This document shows positions 35,054 through 46,656 of a DNA stretch of 64,000 nucleotides, one piece after another (the first letter of the stretch is position 1; each line of letters starts with the position of its first letter). The position numbers and the translations under genes are program-made. This DNA comes from Cordia subcordata (lineage: Eukaryota; Streptophyta; Magnoliopsida; Boraginales; Cordiaceae): contig JAPTOF010000010.1 in the NCBI GenBank assembly GCA_028554755.1, forward strand, positions 10,948,001 through 11,012,000, read 5' to 3'. The notes below the pieces were generated by a model. That model did no database searches, was not told the origin of the DNA, and saw only the letters and a program-made list of their open reading frames with translations.

Positions 35054-35494
35054 TTGGGGATGTCAGGCAAAAATTTAGGTGAAAAAAGAATTGAGAGCAT
35101 TTTCTTAGGATATGCACTAAATAGCAAGGCATATAGGTTCATGGTTATAGAACCAAATAGTTCAATTATAGTTAATATGGTGATTGGGTCTAGAGGCGCT
35201 ATCTTTAATGAACAAAGATTTACATCAATACTAAAGATAGATTACAAGGGTCTAGAGAAAATAGAGGCTAGCAAAAGAAAGAAACCTTCAAAAAGTGAAA
35301 ATGGCGAAGAAGTTATTGAACTTTGTAGAAGCAAAAGACCTAGAAAATCAAAGACCTATGGTTCAGATTTTGAGATGTTTCTAGTAGAAGGAACAAGGGA
35401 AGGAGTTAATAGGCTAGTGCCTTATTATTATAATGTTGAAACAGACCCGAGAGCGTTTGATGAGGCAATGGAGTCTCATGATGCCACTTTCTAG
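35054..35494 (+). pseudogene. Copia integrase C-terminus and linker (Tork-like)
   Basis: GEKRIESIFLGYALNSKAYR matches the conserved end of Copia integrase (KL..KS..CIFLGY). FNEQRF and a Lys/Ser-rich linker follow (ELCRSKRPRKSKTYGSDFEM), then DPRAFDEAMESHDATF just before the RT start. Ends at a TAG where Trp (WKEA) is expected, so one nonsense change separates it from RT. Confidence 0.85.
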
Positions 35495-37100
35495 AAATAA
35501 GCAGTCAATGACGAAATGGATTCGATCATGGGTAATAAAACTTGGAAATTGGTTGACCTTCCACTTGGTTCTAAAGCAATTGGATGTAAGTGGATCTTTA
35601 AAAAGAAAATGAAGGTGGATGGTACGGTGGATAAGTTTAAGGCTAGATTCATAGCAAAAGGGTTTACACAAAAGCAAGGTGTGTTAGAAACTAGTAATAG
35701 TAATAGAATGCAGAAATAGTAACAAGGCAAATAGAAAACTGAATTGGAAATAACAAATAAAGAAGAAATAAACAAAATTAGTCGAGGCTCGAGATACACG
35801 ATTTCCTTAAAGGATTTACGCCCCTTCTACGGTGCTAAAGGTTATGGCGTATCCTTCCTAGGATACAACGACTATACCTCTTGACTATGGTAGCACACCG
35901 AAGCAAGAGCTGGCGAACCAGAAGCGTAGGACTCTCTCTATATAAGGGAAAAACGACTAGCAAAATACTTATACTATTACACAATATGCTAATACGAGAA
36001 TGCTACTATTTTTTCTCTAGCTCCTTCTGGACACGGCTATATATAGTGGAGCAAAGAGGAGCAGTCAGCAAATAGCCATTAAGGGAGCCATAAACATGTC
36101 CCTCCAACAGTCAAAAACGTCCACAAAATAAGCTCACCTGATGCCAACATGCTAAAAAGTAAATCCCGAGCTTTAATATATCAGTTACGTCCTCCTCAAA
36201 CTCTTCAGGTTTTTTTTTTTTCCAAAAAATACAAACCGGAGTGAAAAATCGTGCCACACCCACACCCGCGCCGCGTCCCCGGACCCGGCCGAGCCGTGCC
36301 GTGCCGTGCCGTGCCGTGCGGGCGGGCGCGCGTGTGGTGGGTTTAGTACCATGCCCACCATGTATAGTCTTCCCTCCATATGCCTCACTGGCATACCTCA
36401 TAAAGGAATCTATATATAAAGTGAGAAAAATTTAATGGTTTTCCTATGTGGGATACAAACCCACAGTTAACCAAATCTAACAACCAAACTAGTAACCCAC
36501 TCAACTTTGGTTGCTAATTTCTCATTCACCTTTAATCCGTTTTTAACATGTAAATATATCATGTTAATCCATTCGAAAAAAGGAACATAACGATATCAAC
36601 AACAGACCCTTTTGACGTGCGGGACCTAACTCAAAAATTGAGTCAATATTGCTTTGACCTCATGTTAAAGCATTCTAAACTAACAAGGTGTGGATTACTT
36701 TGACATTTATGCTCTTGTTGCAAGAATGGCTACCATAAGAGTACTAATTGCTTTAGCCTTGATACACAAACTCGTTATTCACCAAATGGATGTAAAAATA
36801 CATTTTTAAATGGTGAATTAGATGAGGAAGTATATATAGAACAACTAGAAGGATTCATTATTCCTGGTCAAGAAAGGAAAGTGTGTAAACTCGTAAAGTC
36901 ATTGTATGGTCTAAAGCAAGCGCCCAAGTAATGGCATCAAAAGTTTGATGAGGTGATTCTTGCAAATGGTTTTAGAATCAATGAAGCAGACAAGTGTGTC
37001 TATAGTAAATTTAATGGAGATATAAAGGTGTTGTCATATGTCTCTAGGTCGATGATTTATTAATCTTTAGAACTGACTTGGAACAAGTTGAAATCACCAA
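35495..37100 (+). pseudogene. Copia reverse transcriptase (Tork-like), split by a solo LTR
   Basis: 5' part (35495-35681): MDSIMGNKTWKLVDLPLGSK, CKWIFKKKMKVDGTVDKFKA, RFIAKGFTQKQG. 3' part resumes at 36691 with [26 protein letters not shown] and [13 protein letters not shown] sequence, then [13 protein letters not shown] near 36895. The YVDD motif near 37040 is disturbed (TATGTCTCTAGGTCGATGAT with a small insertion). Stops and frameshifts are frequent after 36800. The insertion site is marked by AGGTG at 35677-35681 and 36686-36690. Confidence 0.88.
35682..36685. mobile_element. Solo LTR inserted in the Tork-like RT
   Basis: Starts TGTTAGAAACTAG and ends TTCTAAACTAACA, with TGTTAG/CTAACA terminal inverted repeats, flanked by the 5-bp duplication AGGTG. 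1,004 bp. Contains TATA-like boxes at 35939-35945 and 36038-36046 and a very GC-rich patch with five CCGTG units (36294-36318). Nothing internal to a retroelement remains, as after LTR-LTR recombination. Confidence 0.9.
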
Positions 37101-38140
37101 ACAGTTCCTATCTAGTAGCTTTGCAATGAAAGACATGGGTGAGGTAAAGGTCATACTTGGTTTATGAATAACTAAAGATGAAGGATGGATAGTATTGTCT
37201 CAATCACACTACATGGAGAAAATACTATCTAAGTTCAATCACTCTAATTGCATACTTGCCTCTACACCAATTGATGCCAACTTAAAATTTACAAAGCATG
37301 TTAGAGAACCTATTCCACAGCTTGAATATGCCAAGGTAATTGGAAGTCTCATGTATGCAATGACATGTACTAGGCCAAACATAGCCTATGCAATTGGTAA
37401 ACTAAGTATCCAAGTGAGATACATTGGCATGGCATAAGACACATTTTAAAGTACTTTAAGAAAACCATGAATTATGGTATAAGATATGAAGGATATCCCT
37501 CAGTTTTCGAAGGGTATTTGGATGCTAGTTGGAATACTAGTAATGAAGATTATACATCAACTAGTGGGTGGATTTTTATGCTCGGAGATGGTCCTGTTTC
37601 TTAGGGTTCCAAGAAATAAACTTGCATAACAGATTCCACTATGGCCGCAGAATTTGTAGCACTTGCTTCGGCATGCAAAGAAACAAAATGGCTACATGAT
37701 TTGCTTTATGAAATTCCTTTGTGGCCAAAACTAGTTAAACCTATATAAATTCACATTGATAGTAAAGCGACATTGTCAAGGGCTTATAGCCATGTGTACA
37801 GTGGAAAATCTAGATTTGTTGGTCTAAGACACAGTTATAAAAGAAAGTTAATAACTAATGGCAGAGTCATAGTAGATTTTGTGATGTCAAGTCAAAACTT
37901 AGCAGATCTTTTGACAAAAGGACTATCTAGAGACTTAGTAAATAAAATGTCAAAAGGGATAGGACTCAAGGCTAGTAATACAAATCACCAGCAATCAAAC
38001 CTTGACTCAATGCTTGGTACAACATCAAGTCTTGAGTTCAATGAGTTCAAGTTCATTATTAGAGTCGTTGCAAACACTTTAACAGATGTTTTGTTCATCC
38101 CAAGGTCATTAAGTGTTTGTTACTCAAAGTTTATATGAAG
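37101..38140 (+). pseudogene. Copia RT C-terminus and RNase H (Tork-like, broken)
   Basis: FAMKDMGEVKVILGL near 37120, then SQSHYMEKILSKFNHSNC (37198) and VIGSLMYAMTCTRPNIAYAI (37340). RNase H: FEGYLDASWNTSNEDYTSTS near 37510, STMAAEFVALASACKETKWL near 37635, IHIDSKATLSRAY near 37750 and SSQNLADLLTKGLSRDLVNK near 37890, which is the usual end of Copia pol. Several TAGs and frameshifts interrupt it. Confidence 0.88.
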
Positions 38141-38535
38141 GATGAGTTATATGCTCTTAATAGATCTATAGACGTCATTATCTGAGTACCAAATTTTAGG
38201 GGCACTTTTGATAAAATCAACCTATGTGAGTGTGAAGTGGTGCCGCTTCAAGAAAATCAAAAGCTTGGTTCTGATATACTCATGAACAGATGTAAACAGA
38301 AGGCCTTCAAGTGTCAAGTATGTATAAAGATTATAAGTGCTTAAGTAATATGTGTGTTTGTTTGTACAACTCTTCAAATGAATGTATGGTTTAAAGTTTA
38401 TCTACCATTATTATTCTGCTTTATTGGAATGAACTTGCACTACATAGGTTTAAATCGCAAGATACCTTTGTTTATGCATGTTACGTACAAAAATGTGACA
38501 GACTGGTCAATCTTTATTTTAAAAATGACAGGGGA
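38141..38535 (+). other. 3' untranslated internal region and polypurine tract of the Tork-like element
   Basis: Non-coding. Ends AATGACAGGGGAT directly before the 3' LTR start TGTTAGAAC (38537); GACAGGGGA is the likely plus-strand primer. Confidence 0.7.
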
Positions 38536-38536
38536 T

Positions 38537-38960
38537 TGTTAGAACATTTTTTAAATAATTAGTATTTTTGAATAATTAGCATTTTTAGATAGTCATTTTA
38601 AGTACCCATTTACATGAAAATATGCCTAGTCACTCAAAGGTTGCACCTTCCATCTATAAAGGTACCTTGTCATCAAGAGATGTGCCTTTTCTTCTATAAA
38701 GGTACTTTTTTTATCTAGAGACATGGCTATTCGTCTAGAGAAGGTACCTATTCAGTAGAAAGGTATCTATTCACAAGAAAAAATATGACTATTTGGCATG
38801 CAGTTCAAATTCTATATTAAAGGGGTTTCCATTGTAAGGGAAATATCCTTTTCATTCTTCTCTACTCACATTTCTGAAAACACACAAAAATCTCTTATAG
38901 CTAATTTTTGTCAAAGTGGAAGACAAAGATTAGCATACTTCATTGTATCCTAGAAAAATT
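38537..38960 (+). repeat. 3' LTR of the Tork-like element
   Basis: Matches the 5' LTR from TGTTAGAACATTTTTT on. The TATA box is changed to TATATTAA (38813-38820) and some GGTACC repeats are altered. The two LTRs differ visibly, so insertion is older than that of the Athila-like element. Confidence 0.8.
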
Positions 38961-38969
38961 GCAATAGAA

Positions 38970-39509
38970 TTATCCAACATGTAAAGCAAGTATCCAAGGT
39001 GTAAAGCTATACTTATAGGTTAAAGATACTTTTACTGCATGAAATAAGTTAAATACATGTTATATACTTATACTAATGCATATATGCACATATATCCTAG
39101 CAATAAGAAGATATAAGAGCATGTTATAGCTAATATATACTTGAATTATAGAAAAATCTACAGAGAACAAAATGCAAGTATACAAATGAAGTCATTTTGA
39201 TGAAAAACAAATTAAAAAGAAAAGATGATCTAAAATACAAAGATGCAAGTGCAACATATATGTATTTGAGCTCATAATAAGGTCCATCTACTAAGATCAA
39301 TTTGACAAGATATAATCTACAAAGACCTTCTATGAATTCTCCATGTACTTCAAACTCAAAATCTTCAAATGTCTTCCAATTTGATTAGGAAGACTCCATA
39401 ATACTTAAGTCTTCAAGCTAAGCTCAATTATACTCAAGAAAAAGCAATTTAAACAATTTAACATAATAATGACATCATCAAAATATAACTAAAACATATA
39501 AATCCAACA
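38970..39509 (-). repeat. SIRE-like LTR fragment
   Basis: Resembles the outer part of the LTR at 47753-49579: GTGTAAAGCTATACTTATAG and GATACTTTTACTGCATG match 48955-49000, and it ends ATGACATCATCAAAATATAA...CCAACA as that LTR does. The primer-site half is missing. Confidence 0.65.
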
Positions 39510-40129
39510 TCTGATTTTTTACAATTATAAATAAGGCATCTTATTACAAGCATATTATAAAAACTCAAAATTGGTAAAAAGCTTCTTATTTTAAGTAATA
39601 TTGATTATAATCACTCAAATATAAAAAATATACAAATTCAATAAACATTCTCTTGGTATAAATTTTGTCATGTGTAGACAAATTACTTTAATACTAATTT
39701 ATAATATATATCTATATATTATACCGACAAAAATTCATGAATATTGTAATCTATATTAAAATGTCACATGTCCTTATTTTAGATTTAGTAATGTCACATC
39801 TCCCATTTCATGAATTTTTTTCCTTCAAATTTTTCTCCTCACTTCGTTCCGTATTGTAATTGAGCATTTTAGTCAAGTAATTGATACTAACAACATTGTT
39901 TCCTAATTTAAATTGATTAATTTTTTACCAAGTAAAAATTATTTCCTAATCTAAATTTTTAAAGCGTTATTTTTTGGTAAAATTTAAGTTGTAATCTACA
40001 TTTATACATTGTATAACGTAATATCCATTATTTCATAAGTAAATAATCAATATTGAAATCCATTTAATTTGAACGCAATGCTAACATTTCATCCATTTCA
40101 AAAGAATTTTCCTGTAAATTATTTGTTAA
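39510..40129. other. AT-rich spacer
   Basis: No gene. ATGTCACATGTCC (39760) and ATGTCACATCTCC words resemble interiors of small Helitrons seen elsewhere in the window (61140-61440). Confidence 0.4.
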
Positions 40130-40156
40130 CTAGTATAATTCCCATGCAATAAATGG
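40130..40156 (-). mobile_element. Possible Helitron 3' end
   Basis: Minus strand: CCATTTATTGCATGG (4-bp stem) followed by GAATTATACTAG and T. Fits the Helitron end pattern hairpin plus CTRR-T, though the stem is weak. The element would extend rightward until cut by the LTR at 40376. Confidence 0.4.
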
Positions 40157-40375
40157 TATAAATGAGTATTTTTATAATTTTTATTGATGACAAATTTTTA
40201 CAATTCACGTGTGAATAAAATAAATATATATTTTATAAAATTTAATTTTTGCAAATATTTAAAAATAAATATATTCTCTTGTGAAATTTATTTAGTAATT
40301 GAGATGAATATTTGATTTGCAAAAAGTTTTAGCATAAAACAAAGATAATATTGTACGAATAAAAAGTACAAATAG

Positions 40376-41731
40376 TGTATTGTAGATAAGCAAACGCAAT
40401 AGAGGAGAGGGGATGAATAGAGCATTTGGATCGATAGCTCTTTCTCAAGTTTGATAAAAACTTTGATTGTGCGTGTGGTGGCGAAATTGTAAATGCAAGA
40501 AGAATCCAAGGAAAGCAATAATGAATCACAAATAAGATTTATAGTAGTTTTCTGTCTAGCCTACATCCACTCTCCGATCCTACCCATAAAAAATTTCAAC
40601 AAACTCTACTAATCAAAACTCCGTACTTTTCAAAAGTTGGCTTACCATGAACAAACTCACAACCTTGATCCTTTCCGAATCAAGAAACTCACTTGTTTAT
40701 CACAAGTACCTTTGTAGTTTACCAACAAATCTACCCCACATTAGCTTTTGAATAATGAATATAAGTAGTTGAAATTGAAAGCTCTCAAAGATAAGCATTA
40801 AGCTAGAGTTGAAAGATTATTTACACTTTGATTCGTCAGTTGCCTCAATAAGTGTACAAAGTGTCGTTCTTGGCTTTTGATTGGGTAGTATATATATGCT
40901 CTATGAAAATATAGTTTTTCAAAATATTTAGGGAAGCCCTAAAATCAAATTTGAATGTTTAGGAGTAGATGAGATTGTATGGTTGTACAAAAAAACAACT
41001 AGCTTTGGATAAGATTTTTCGTGACAGCATTGCCCAGTAGCCTTTCCCTTCACAACTCACATTAATTTTCATCCCGTCGAGTCTTCGAACATCCGGGTGC
41101 CTTAATGGCTCTCCCAAATCACAATTCTTACCTCACTGTCGGATGAGGGGTCACCTGATCCGGTCGACTTGATATCTTTTCTGGTAGAGAGTTTTGAATT
41201 GTCTTGAAAAGACAATCCAAGTTCCAAGCTCCCTTTTTGATGAATCAAGTTTCCGAAGTATTGTTTTCAGATAACAAAGAAAATTAAAAGCCTATGATTA
41301 CTTTGAAAACCTTTTTAGCATATATACTTTTTCATAAATTGACCAAAAATGAGAAGAAACACATAAGAATGGAAATCTTACGTTGAAAGTTCTACGTCTG
41401 CACCCCTTATGTCTTCTACCTCTATCTCTTTGTCACCTCTTCTTACCAAGCCTTCAAGATATACATCAACTCAGCTTCTTGACTTGAAAGTCCAGCCAGT
41501 GACAAAGATTCTCCAAGGCAAATTGGATAAAGACATTCTCAAAGACTCAACAAACATATTAGTACACAGAGGAGAACAAATTGGGTCTAATGTTCATCAA
41601 TAAGTTTAACCATTCAGTTAAAACACTATCCAATTTATTCATTCATCAACAATGATCATCATTCATCAACAATGCTCATCACCTCACCATAATCATCATC
41701 AAAGCACGCATATATGTTAAATATTCTAACA
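40376..41731 (-). repeat. SIRE-like 3' LTR with polypurine tract
   Basis: Plus orientation starts near TGTATTGTAGATAAGC (40376, or TGTAGATAAG at 40381), has GAGGAGAGGGGATGAATAG at 40410, and ends AATATTCTAACA at 41731. On the minus strand AAAAACGGAGAGAT directly precedes TGTTAGAATATTT, the usual SIRE polypurine tract/LTR junction, so this is a 3' LTR whose coding region is lost. No target duplication was found. Confidence 0.75.
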
Positions 41732-42480
41732 ATCTCTCCGTTTTTAAAGATAACAAATATATATGTAGTTAATAGATGAATGTATTAGACTAGATCATTT
41801 AAAGTGCATAATGAATGAAACTCTGAGGTGGCAATTGGTATGCAGAAATGGGTTGAGAATAAAACGATATTTCTAGTTTTCTTTTAAATTCCATGATTGG
41901 TATGAGATAATGCACCATGTAATGTCATTCTCGAGGGAATTTCATTCCCACAAATATGGAAATGAGCCAGTCCCATATTCGCAGGAATGAGATTTTTTAT
42001 TAAATGACTAAAAATATTATTTTAAAAACTAACATTTTGGTGTTTTATATCAAAAATAAAAATAAAAAAATTGAAAAATAGAAATTAAAATTAAAATATA
42101 AATATAAATCCTTAAATAAATTACATGAAAAAGATCAAATCAAATTTGTGGATTACATATATTCCAACTATCTTGTGAAGCTTCATGATTTGCAGAGTAT
42201 TAAGTTTCGAAGCTTACAAAGTTTACTTGAGCCAACACCCTTTCTGCCCATATTGGCATTTACAAATGTTTTTAAAAGGTTTTTAGAGAGTGCGGCAACG
42301 AGACTAACCATCTCTTGGCAAGGACTCAGTTCTAACAAGTTTGGCCACAGAGTCGCAAACACCATTAGTTAATCTATTGATCTAGGCTAATATGAACTTC
42401 ATACCCAATACATCTTTAGAAAAGAAAAATATATATTTCAAATATAAATCAATGTAAAACTAAGTTAAAAGATAAAATGT
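41732..42480. other. Spacer after the SIRE-like LTR
   Basis: The first tens of bases (TTTTTAAAGATAACAAATAT) are the end of the SIRE-like internal region. 41820-42010 carries GGAATTTCATTCCCAC and ATTCGCAGGAATGAGA, words of a small MITE type. No gene. Confidence 0.4.
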
Positions 42481-42483
42481 TTA

Positions 42484-42545
42484 TAGCTCAGTTGGTTAGA
42501 GTATTTATTGTTTTAATTTGAGATTGAGGATTCAAATCTTTTTAG
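42484..42545 (+). mobile_element. tRNA-derived SINE-like remnant
   Basis: TAGCTCAGTTGGTTAGAG (42484-42501) matches a tRNA D-arm/A box, and GGATTCAAATC (42528-42538) matches a B box at suitable distance. No paired acceptor or anticodon stem, so a SINE promoter remnant is more likely than a tRNA gene. Confidence 0.55.
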
Positions 42546-42559
42546 CAACATTTCTTTTG

Positions 42560-42730
42560 TAAAATAAAAAAGAGTAGTTTGGCTAATTTCGAACAATTAT
42601 GGTTAAAGATAACGAATTTTTAACAATAGGGGGATTTGATGCACTTTCATGGACCGCAGGGGGATTATGAGAGACTTTTTAGACCCTACGGGAGTTTGGT
42701 GCATTTTACCCAATAAAACAATGATTTAAA
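42560..42730. repeat. GGGGGATTTGATGCAC phrase repeat
   Basis: GGGGGATTTGATGCACTTTC and GGGAGTTTGGTGCATTTTAC are diverged direct copies about 65 bp apart, just before direct-repeat block A. Confidence 0.45.
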
Positions 42731-45700
42731 TGTCATCAAAATAAGTAAAAGTAAAAAATAAATAAAAGTAGAAGTAAAAGACCATAATTATTATTTACCC
42801 TTAACGCAAGGCAACTTTTGAATCCTTGAAAGCTACATATAAAAAATCCTTTTTTTGGAGTATAAGAAAATTTTAGTTGGTGAAATTCAATTAGACATTG
42901 GTAGAGTCTGTTCATCAATTAATAAACTTTTAAGTACAATAACTCTTTCCAAAACTATTGTATCACATAATGTAAGGCACTTAATATGACAGCAATTTAC
43001 GCGATTTGAACTCACGCACATTGTTCTTCTTGCACCTTTAATACCGAAACATCCTTGGGGACTGCATATAGAGAACTTGTTATAACTTAGATTCTGCTTT
43101 CGCTTTTGCTTCTGGGATCTCGTTCCTCCTACTGGTGAGTTGACCGACAACTTGTCTGTTCTTACATCTTTCATTATCGGTCTGACCAAAAAAAGGTGGA
43201 ACCGTGAGCGGACTGTAAAATGCTAATTGATTAAGCAGGGCTTTTCAAAGCACAAATTGGTCTTCGACGCGTTATGGAAGAATATATACACTAGCAATAA
43301 TAAAATATGTATACAGTTCATTGTGTCATAACTTGACAAGGCACAATGTTTAATTGGAGGTAAATGTGAAAAACAAAGTTTGCGTTAAACTAATTTTAAC
43401 ATAATCATGAGCTTATTAGTGTCCTTTTGCATTTCCAAGCAAAAAGAATATGCATCCTATATGTTGGTAGCTTTTGATCTTTGATGTAAAGTTTATTATG
43501 TGCCCAAGATTCGGTGTAGTTTTACTATGTACCCAAGATTCAGTGTACTTCACTTAAATAATAATAAAATCATGCCTTTCCAGCCGAAAGAAAGTTAAGA
43601 GATGGCGTCAAACTTTCGTGCCGTAAGGTTACGGCAGAAGGAATGATTATACGGACCTAATCTATAATCTATAAAAAAAAAAGAATGATATATTAGCTCA
43701 ACATTTTGATTGTGGGGAAAAAGTAAAATCATTATTTTAAGACTAATATAAATTGAATTTCTCTGGAACTGGAGAAATTTCGTCGTATCATTTTATTAGC
43801 AATTTATTTTATTTGTTTATCTTTTCTAGCTTTTTCCTGTGTTTTTTTACACTTCGGACAACAAATAGTTGAGATATGCTAAAGTGTTTGATTTTCTTTC
43901 TTCCGTTATCTTTTTCATTTCTTGTTTTAATAGAATAAAATTGTTCACGAATGAGTTGGAAAGAGACTGTAAACTACACATCACGTATATATGGGGCTTA
44001 TCGAAGGCATTCTGATCTAGAAATAACAGGGCTGTTACATTCATATATATAACCGATCCCACTTGGAGGACATTTGAATTGGCTTATTGAAAAGTTATTT
44101 TAAATACCTTTGATTTTAAGTGATATTTTTTAATTTCAATTTTGGATAGTTAACTATTTAAAAAAAAGTCGTAATTATAAAAAAAAGGGTTAATTCCACT
44201 TAATAATACTAACTTTTATATGGAGTGACACTTATTAAGGTTTATAATTAGTTTTAGCCGCTTATTAACCTTTGGTTGAATTACTGTTAAAAAATTAACA
44301 AATAAATTAGTATTACATATTTTTTTGGACTAAGGTACCCGTGCCATTCAAGCCATAATCCCGCACTTTTTTTTCTTTTTCTTTTTTTGGATCCAAAGAC
44401 CAAACACACACCAAAATTCAAAACTACTAATATAGAAAACCACATTTGATTTTTGTAATAATCTTGAATATAAAGAAGATCCATTTGATTTTGATTTTGT
44501 TAAAAATCTTATTTTTATTATATCTCTTTGTATTTTTTGATGATTTTATAGGAATTTTGTTAAACATTTGTTTGAATTTGATGAAGATTTTACATGTCAA
44601 AAGACCTTTTTTTTTATTTTAATCTAATTATAACAACTTAAGTTAGATTTTTTTTTTTGGGGTTAGACTTCATCAAATACTCCGAGTTCTGATCAGAATA
44701 TTGACAACTATTGTATGTTTATTATATATGAGTTTTTAGTTTACTAAATATGTCGAAGAGACATTGACAATATCATTGTTTGACTAAGTATATATTTTAG
44801 TGTGATATTTAAAGTTTCTTTTCTCCAAAAAGTACATAGTGTATGAAGTAAGTAAGCAAGGTCTCAAAGCAATGCTTGATGAAACAAGCAATTGAGAAAT
44901 TGATAACGAAAAAAAAAGGAAAAAAATAAGTATTAAAAAATGACACAGAAAAGAAATTAATATTTAGAACTGAAGAAAAGAAAAAGAAAATTTTACTCGT
45001 ATCGTATATGGCGGGATGGATGAGTAAAAATATGAGAGAGAAAATTATTTTTGGTTAGAGGTAAGATATTTTATTATAATTTAATGGCTAAAATTTGTGG
45101 ATATTTTAAGAAAATTTTCTTTGTATAGTATATGGTGAGATAGAAGAATTATTCTTATATTTTTAAAATTTTTAAAGACAAAAAATAAAGGGCAATTTAG
45201 TCATTATATTACTTTTATCAATAGAAAAATAACTTTTTTAGAGTTGACCTAAGTCAAGGGTAAATAAATGGCTAAAACCAAATACAGTCAATAAGTGTCG
45301 CCCCATATAAAAGTTGGGGGTTGTTAGGTGAAATTAGCCCTTATAAATATTTATATCTTTAGTTAAAGTATATTGAAAAGTAACTTATAATGTTAGGATA
45401 ACTCTTAAGGACATGAAATATAGTGCAAATTAAAGTACACTATAATGTGTTTATTACTTATTTTTAAAAGATATATTATCTAAATATTATAATTTAATAA
45501 TTTAATTTATGTCATATATAATATGCGCAAATGATTATTAAATAGATTATAGTAACAAAGATAAAAAGGCAAGTAAAAGATAACCTAGTGAAGATAGTTT
45601 GGAAATAACAACAAAAGGGTGAGGATGAGATAGTAAATTAATTTGATCAAACTATTTTTTTTTTCAAAGTAAAAGTAGAAGTTGGGGGGTGAGTAACTTT

Positions 45701-46022
45701 TTCTTTTCTACTTAAAAGCTACTTAAAAAAGCACCCCCTTTTTTTGTTAAGACAAATGTGTTTACTAACTAAAGTTGAGCTTTAAACACATTTGATTAGT
45801 TTAAAAACCAAATCAAACACCGTACCCTTGGTGAGATATAAAATACTTTAGCTTGTTAATTTAGAGTACGTTTAAAGACTATTTTTAGCCCTGCTACCTT
45901 TTGCAATTTGAGCTTTTTTTTCCGTGCCTCTTTGAAAGTTTAATTTTTTGTTAGAAGAAAATTAACAGTCGCATTTTGCCTTTTCCTATAACAAACTTAT
46001 ACTTGTTTTCTTTTCTATGCCA
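42731..46022. repeat. Direct-repeat block, copy A (3.3 kb)
   Basis: Homologous over its whole length to 51421-55173, same strand. Starts TGTCATCAAAATAAG and ends TTTTCTATGCCA. Non-coding. Contains the terminal-inverted-repeat element at 44185-45342. Short open frames such as 42887-43189 and 44287-44484 (minus) have no domain and are not conserved as frames in copy B. Confidence 0.9.
44185..45342. mobile_element. Terminal-inverted-repeat element in block A
   Basis: AAGGGTTAATTCCACTTAA...TTTTATATGGAGTGACACTT at the left is inverted at the right (AGTGTCGCCCCATATAAAAG...GTGAAATTAGCCCTT). Repeats are about 85 bp and imperfect. 1,158 bp, no transposase. Superfamily not determined. Confidence 0.75.
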
Positions 46023-46622
46023 CTCTTAAGGACATGAAATATAGTGCAAATTAAAGTACACTATAACGTGTTTTTTATTTATTTTTAAAAGATATATTAT
46101 CTAAATATTATAATTTAATAATTTAATTTATGTCACATATAATATATGCATAAATGATAATTAAATAGATTATAGTAACAAAGATAAAAAGGCAAATATA
46201 AGATAACCTAGTAAAGATAGTTTGGTAGTAACAACAAAAGGGTGAGGATGGGATAGTAAATTTTTTTGTCAAACTATTTATTTTTTTTCTGAAGTAAAAA
46301 GTAGAAGTTGGCGGGGGGTGAGTAACTCTTTCTTTTCTATTTAAAAACTACTTAAAAACCATTTTATTTTTTTGTTAAAACAAACGTTTCTACTAATTAA
46401 AATTGAGCTTTAAGTACATTTGATCAGCTTAAAAACCAAATCAAACACTGTACCCTTGGTGAGATATAAAGTACTTTAGCTTGTTGATTTAGTGTAAGTT
46501 TAAAGACTATTTTTAGCCCTGCCACCTTTTGCAATTTGAGCTTTCTTTTCCGTGTCTCTTTGAAAGTTTTAAGTTTTTGTTAGAAGAAAATTAACAGTCA
46601 CATTTTGCCTTTTCCTATAACA
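46023..46622. repeat. Tandem second copy of the right end of block A
   Basis: 46023-46622 repeats 45395-45995 (CTCTTAAGGACATGAAATATAG... to TTTTCCTATAACA). Block B lacks this second unit. It is cut at the Helitron-type end at 46623. Confidence 0.88.
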
Positions 46623-46656
46623 CTAGTGTAGCAGGACCGCGCAATGCGTGGTCGCG
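46623..46656 (-). mobile_element. Helitron 3' terminus
   Basis: Minus strand: GACCACGCATTGCGCGGTC (a 7-pair stem with one mismatch and ATT loop, 46635-46653) then CTGCTACACTAG followed by host T. Hairpin about 10 bases before CTAG is diagnostic of Helitron 3' ends. The body extends to the right; its 5' TC end was not located. Confidence 0.7.

Larger units (their letters stand above)
33663..38960 (+). mobile_element. Tork/TNT1-like Ty1/Copia retrotransposon, gag deleted, broken
   Basis: Two direct LTRs (33663-34070, 38537-38960) enclose integrase, RT and RNase H in Copia order. Gag, zinc knuckle and most of protease are missing between the 5' LTR and 34200. RT is interrupted by a 1-kb solo LTR at 35682-36685. 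The 3' LTR runs into a SIRE-like LTR fragment, so its right end may be truncated, and no target duplication was found. Integrase and RT motifs resemble TNT1-type elements. Confidence 0.88.

Noticed and set aside
42484..42560. Functional tRNA gene
   Set aside because: Good A box but no paired acceptor, anticodon or T stems.
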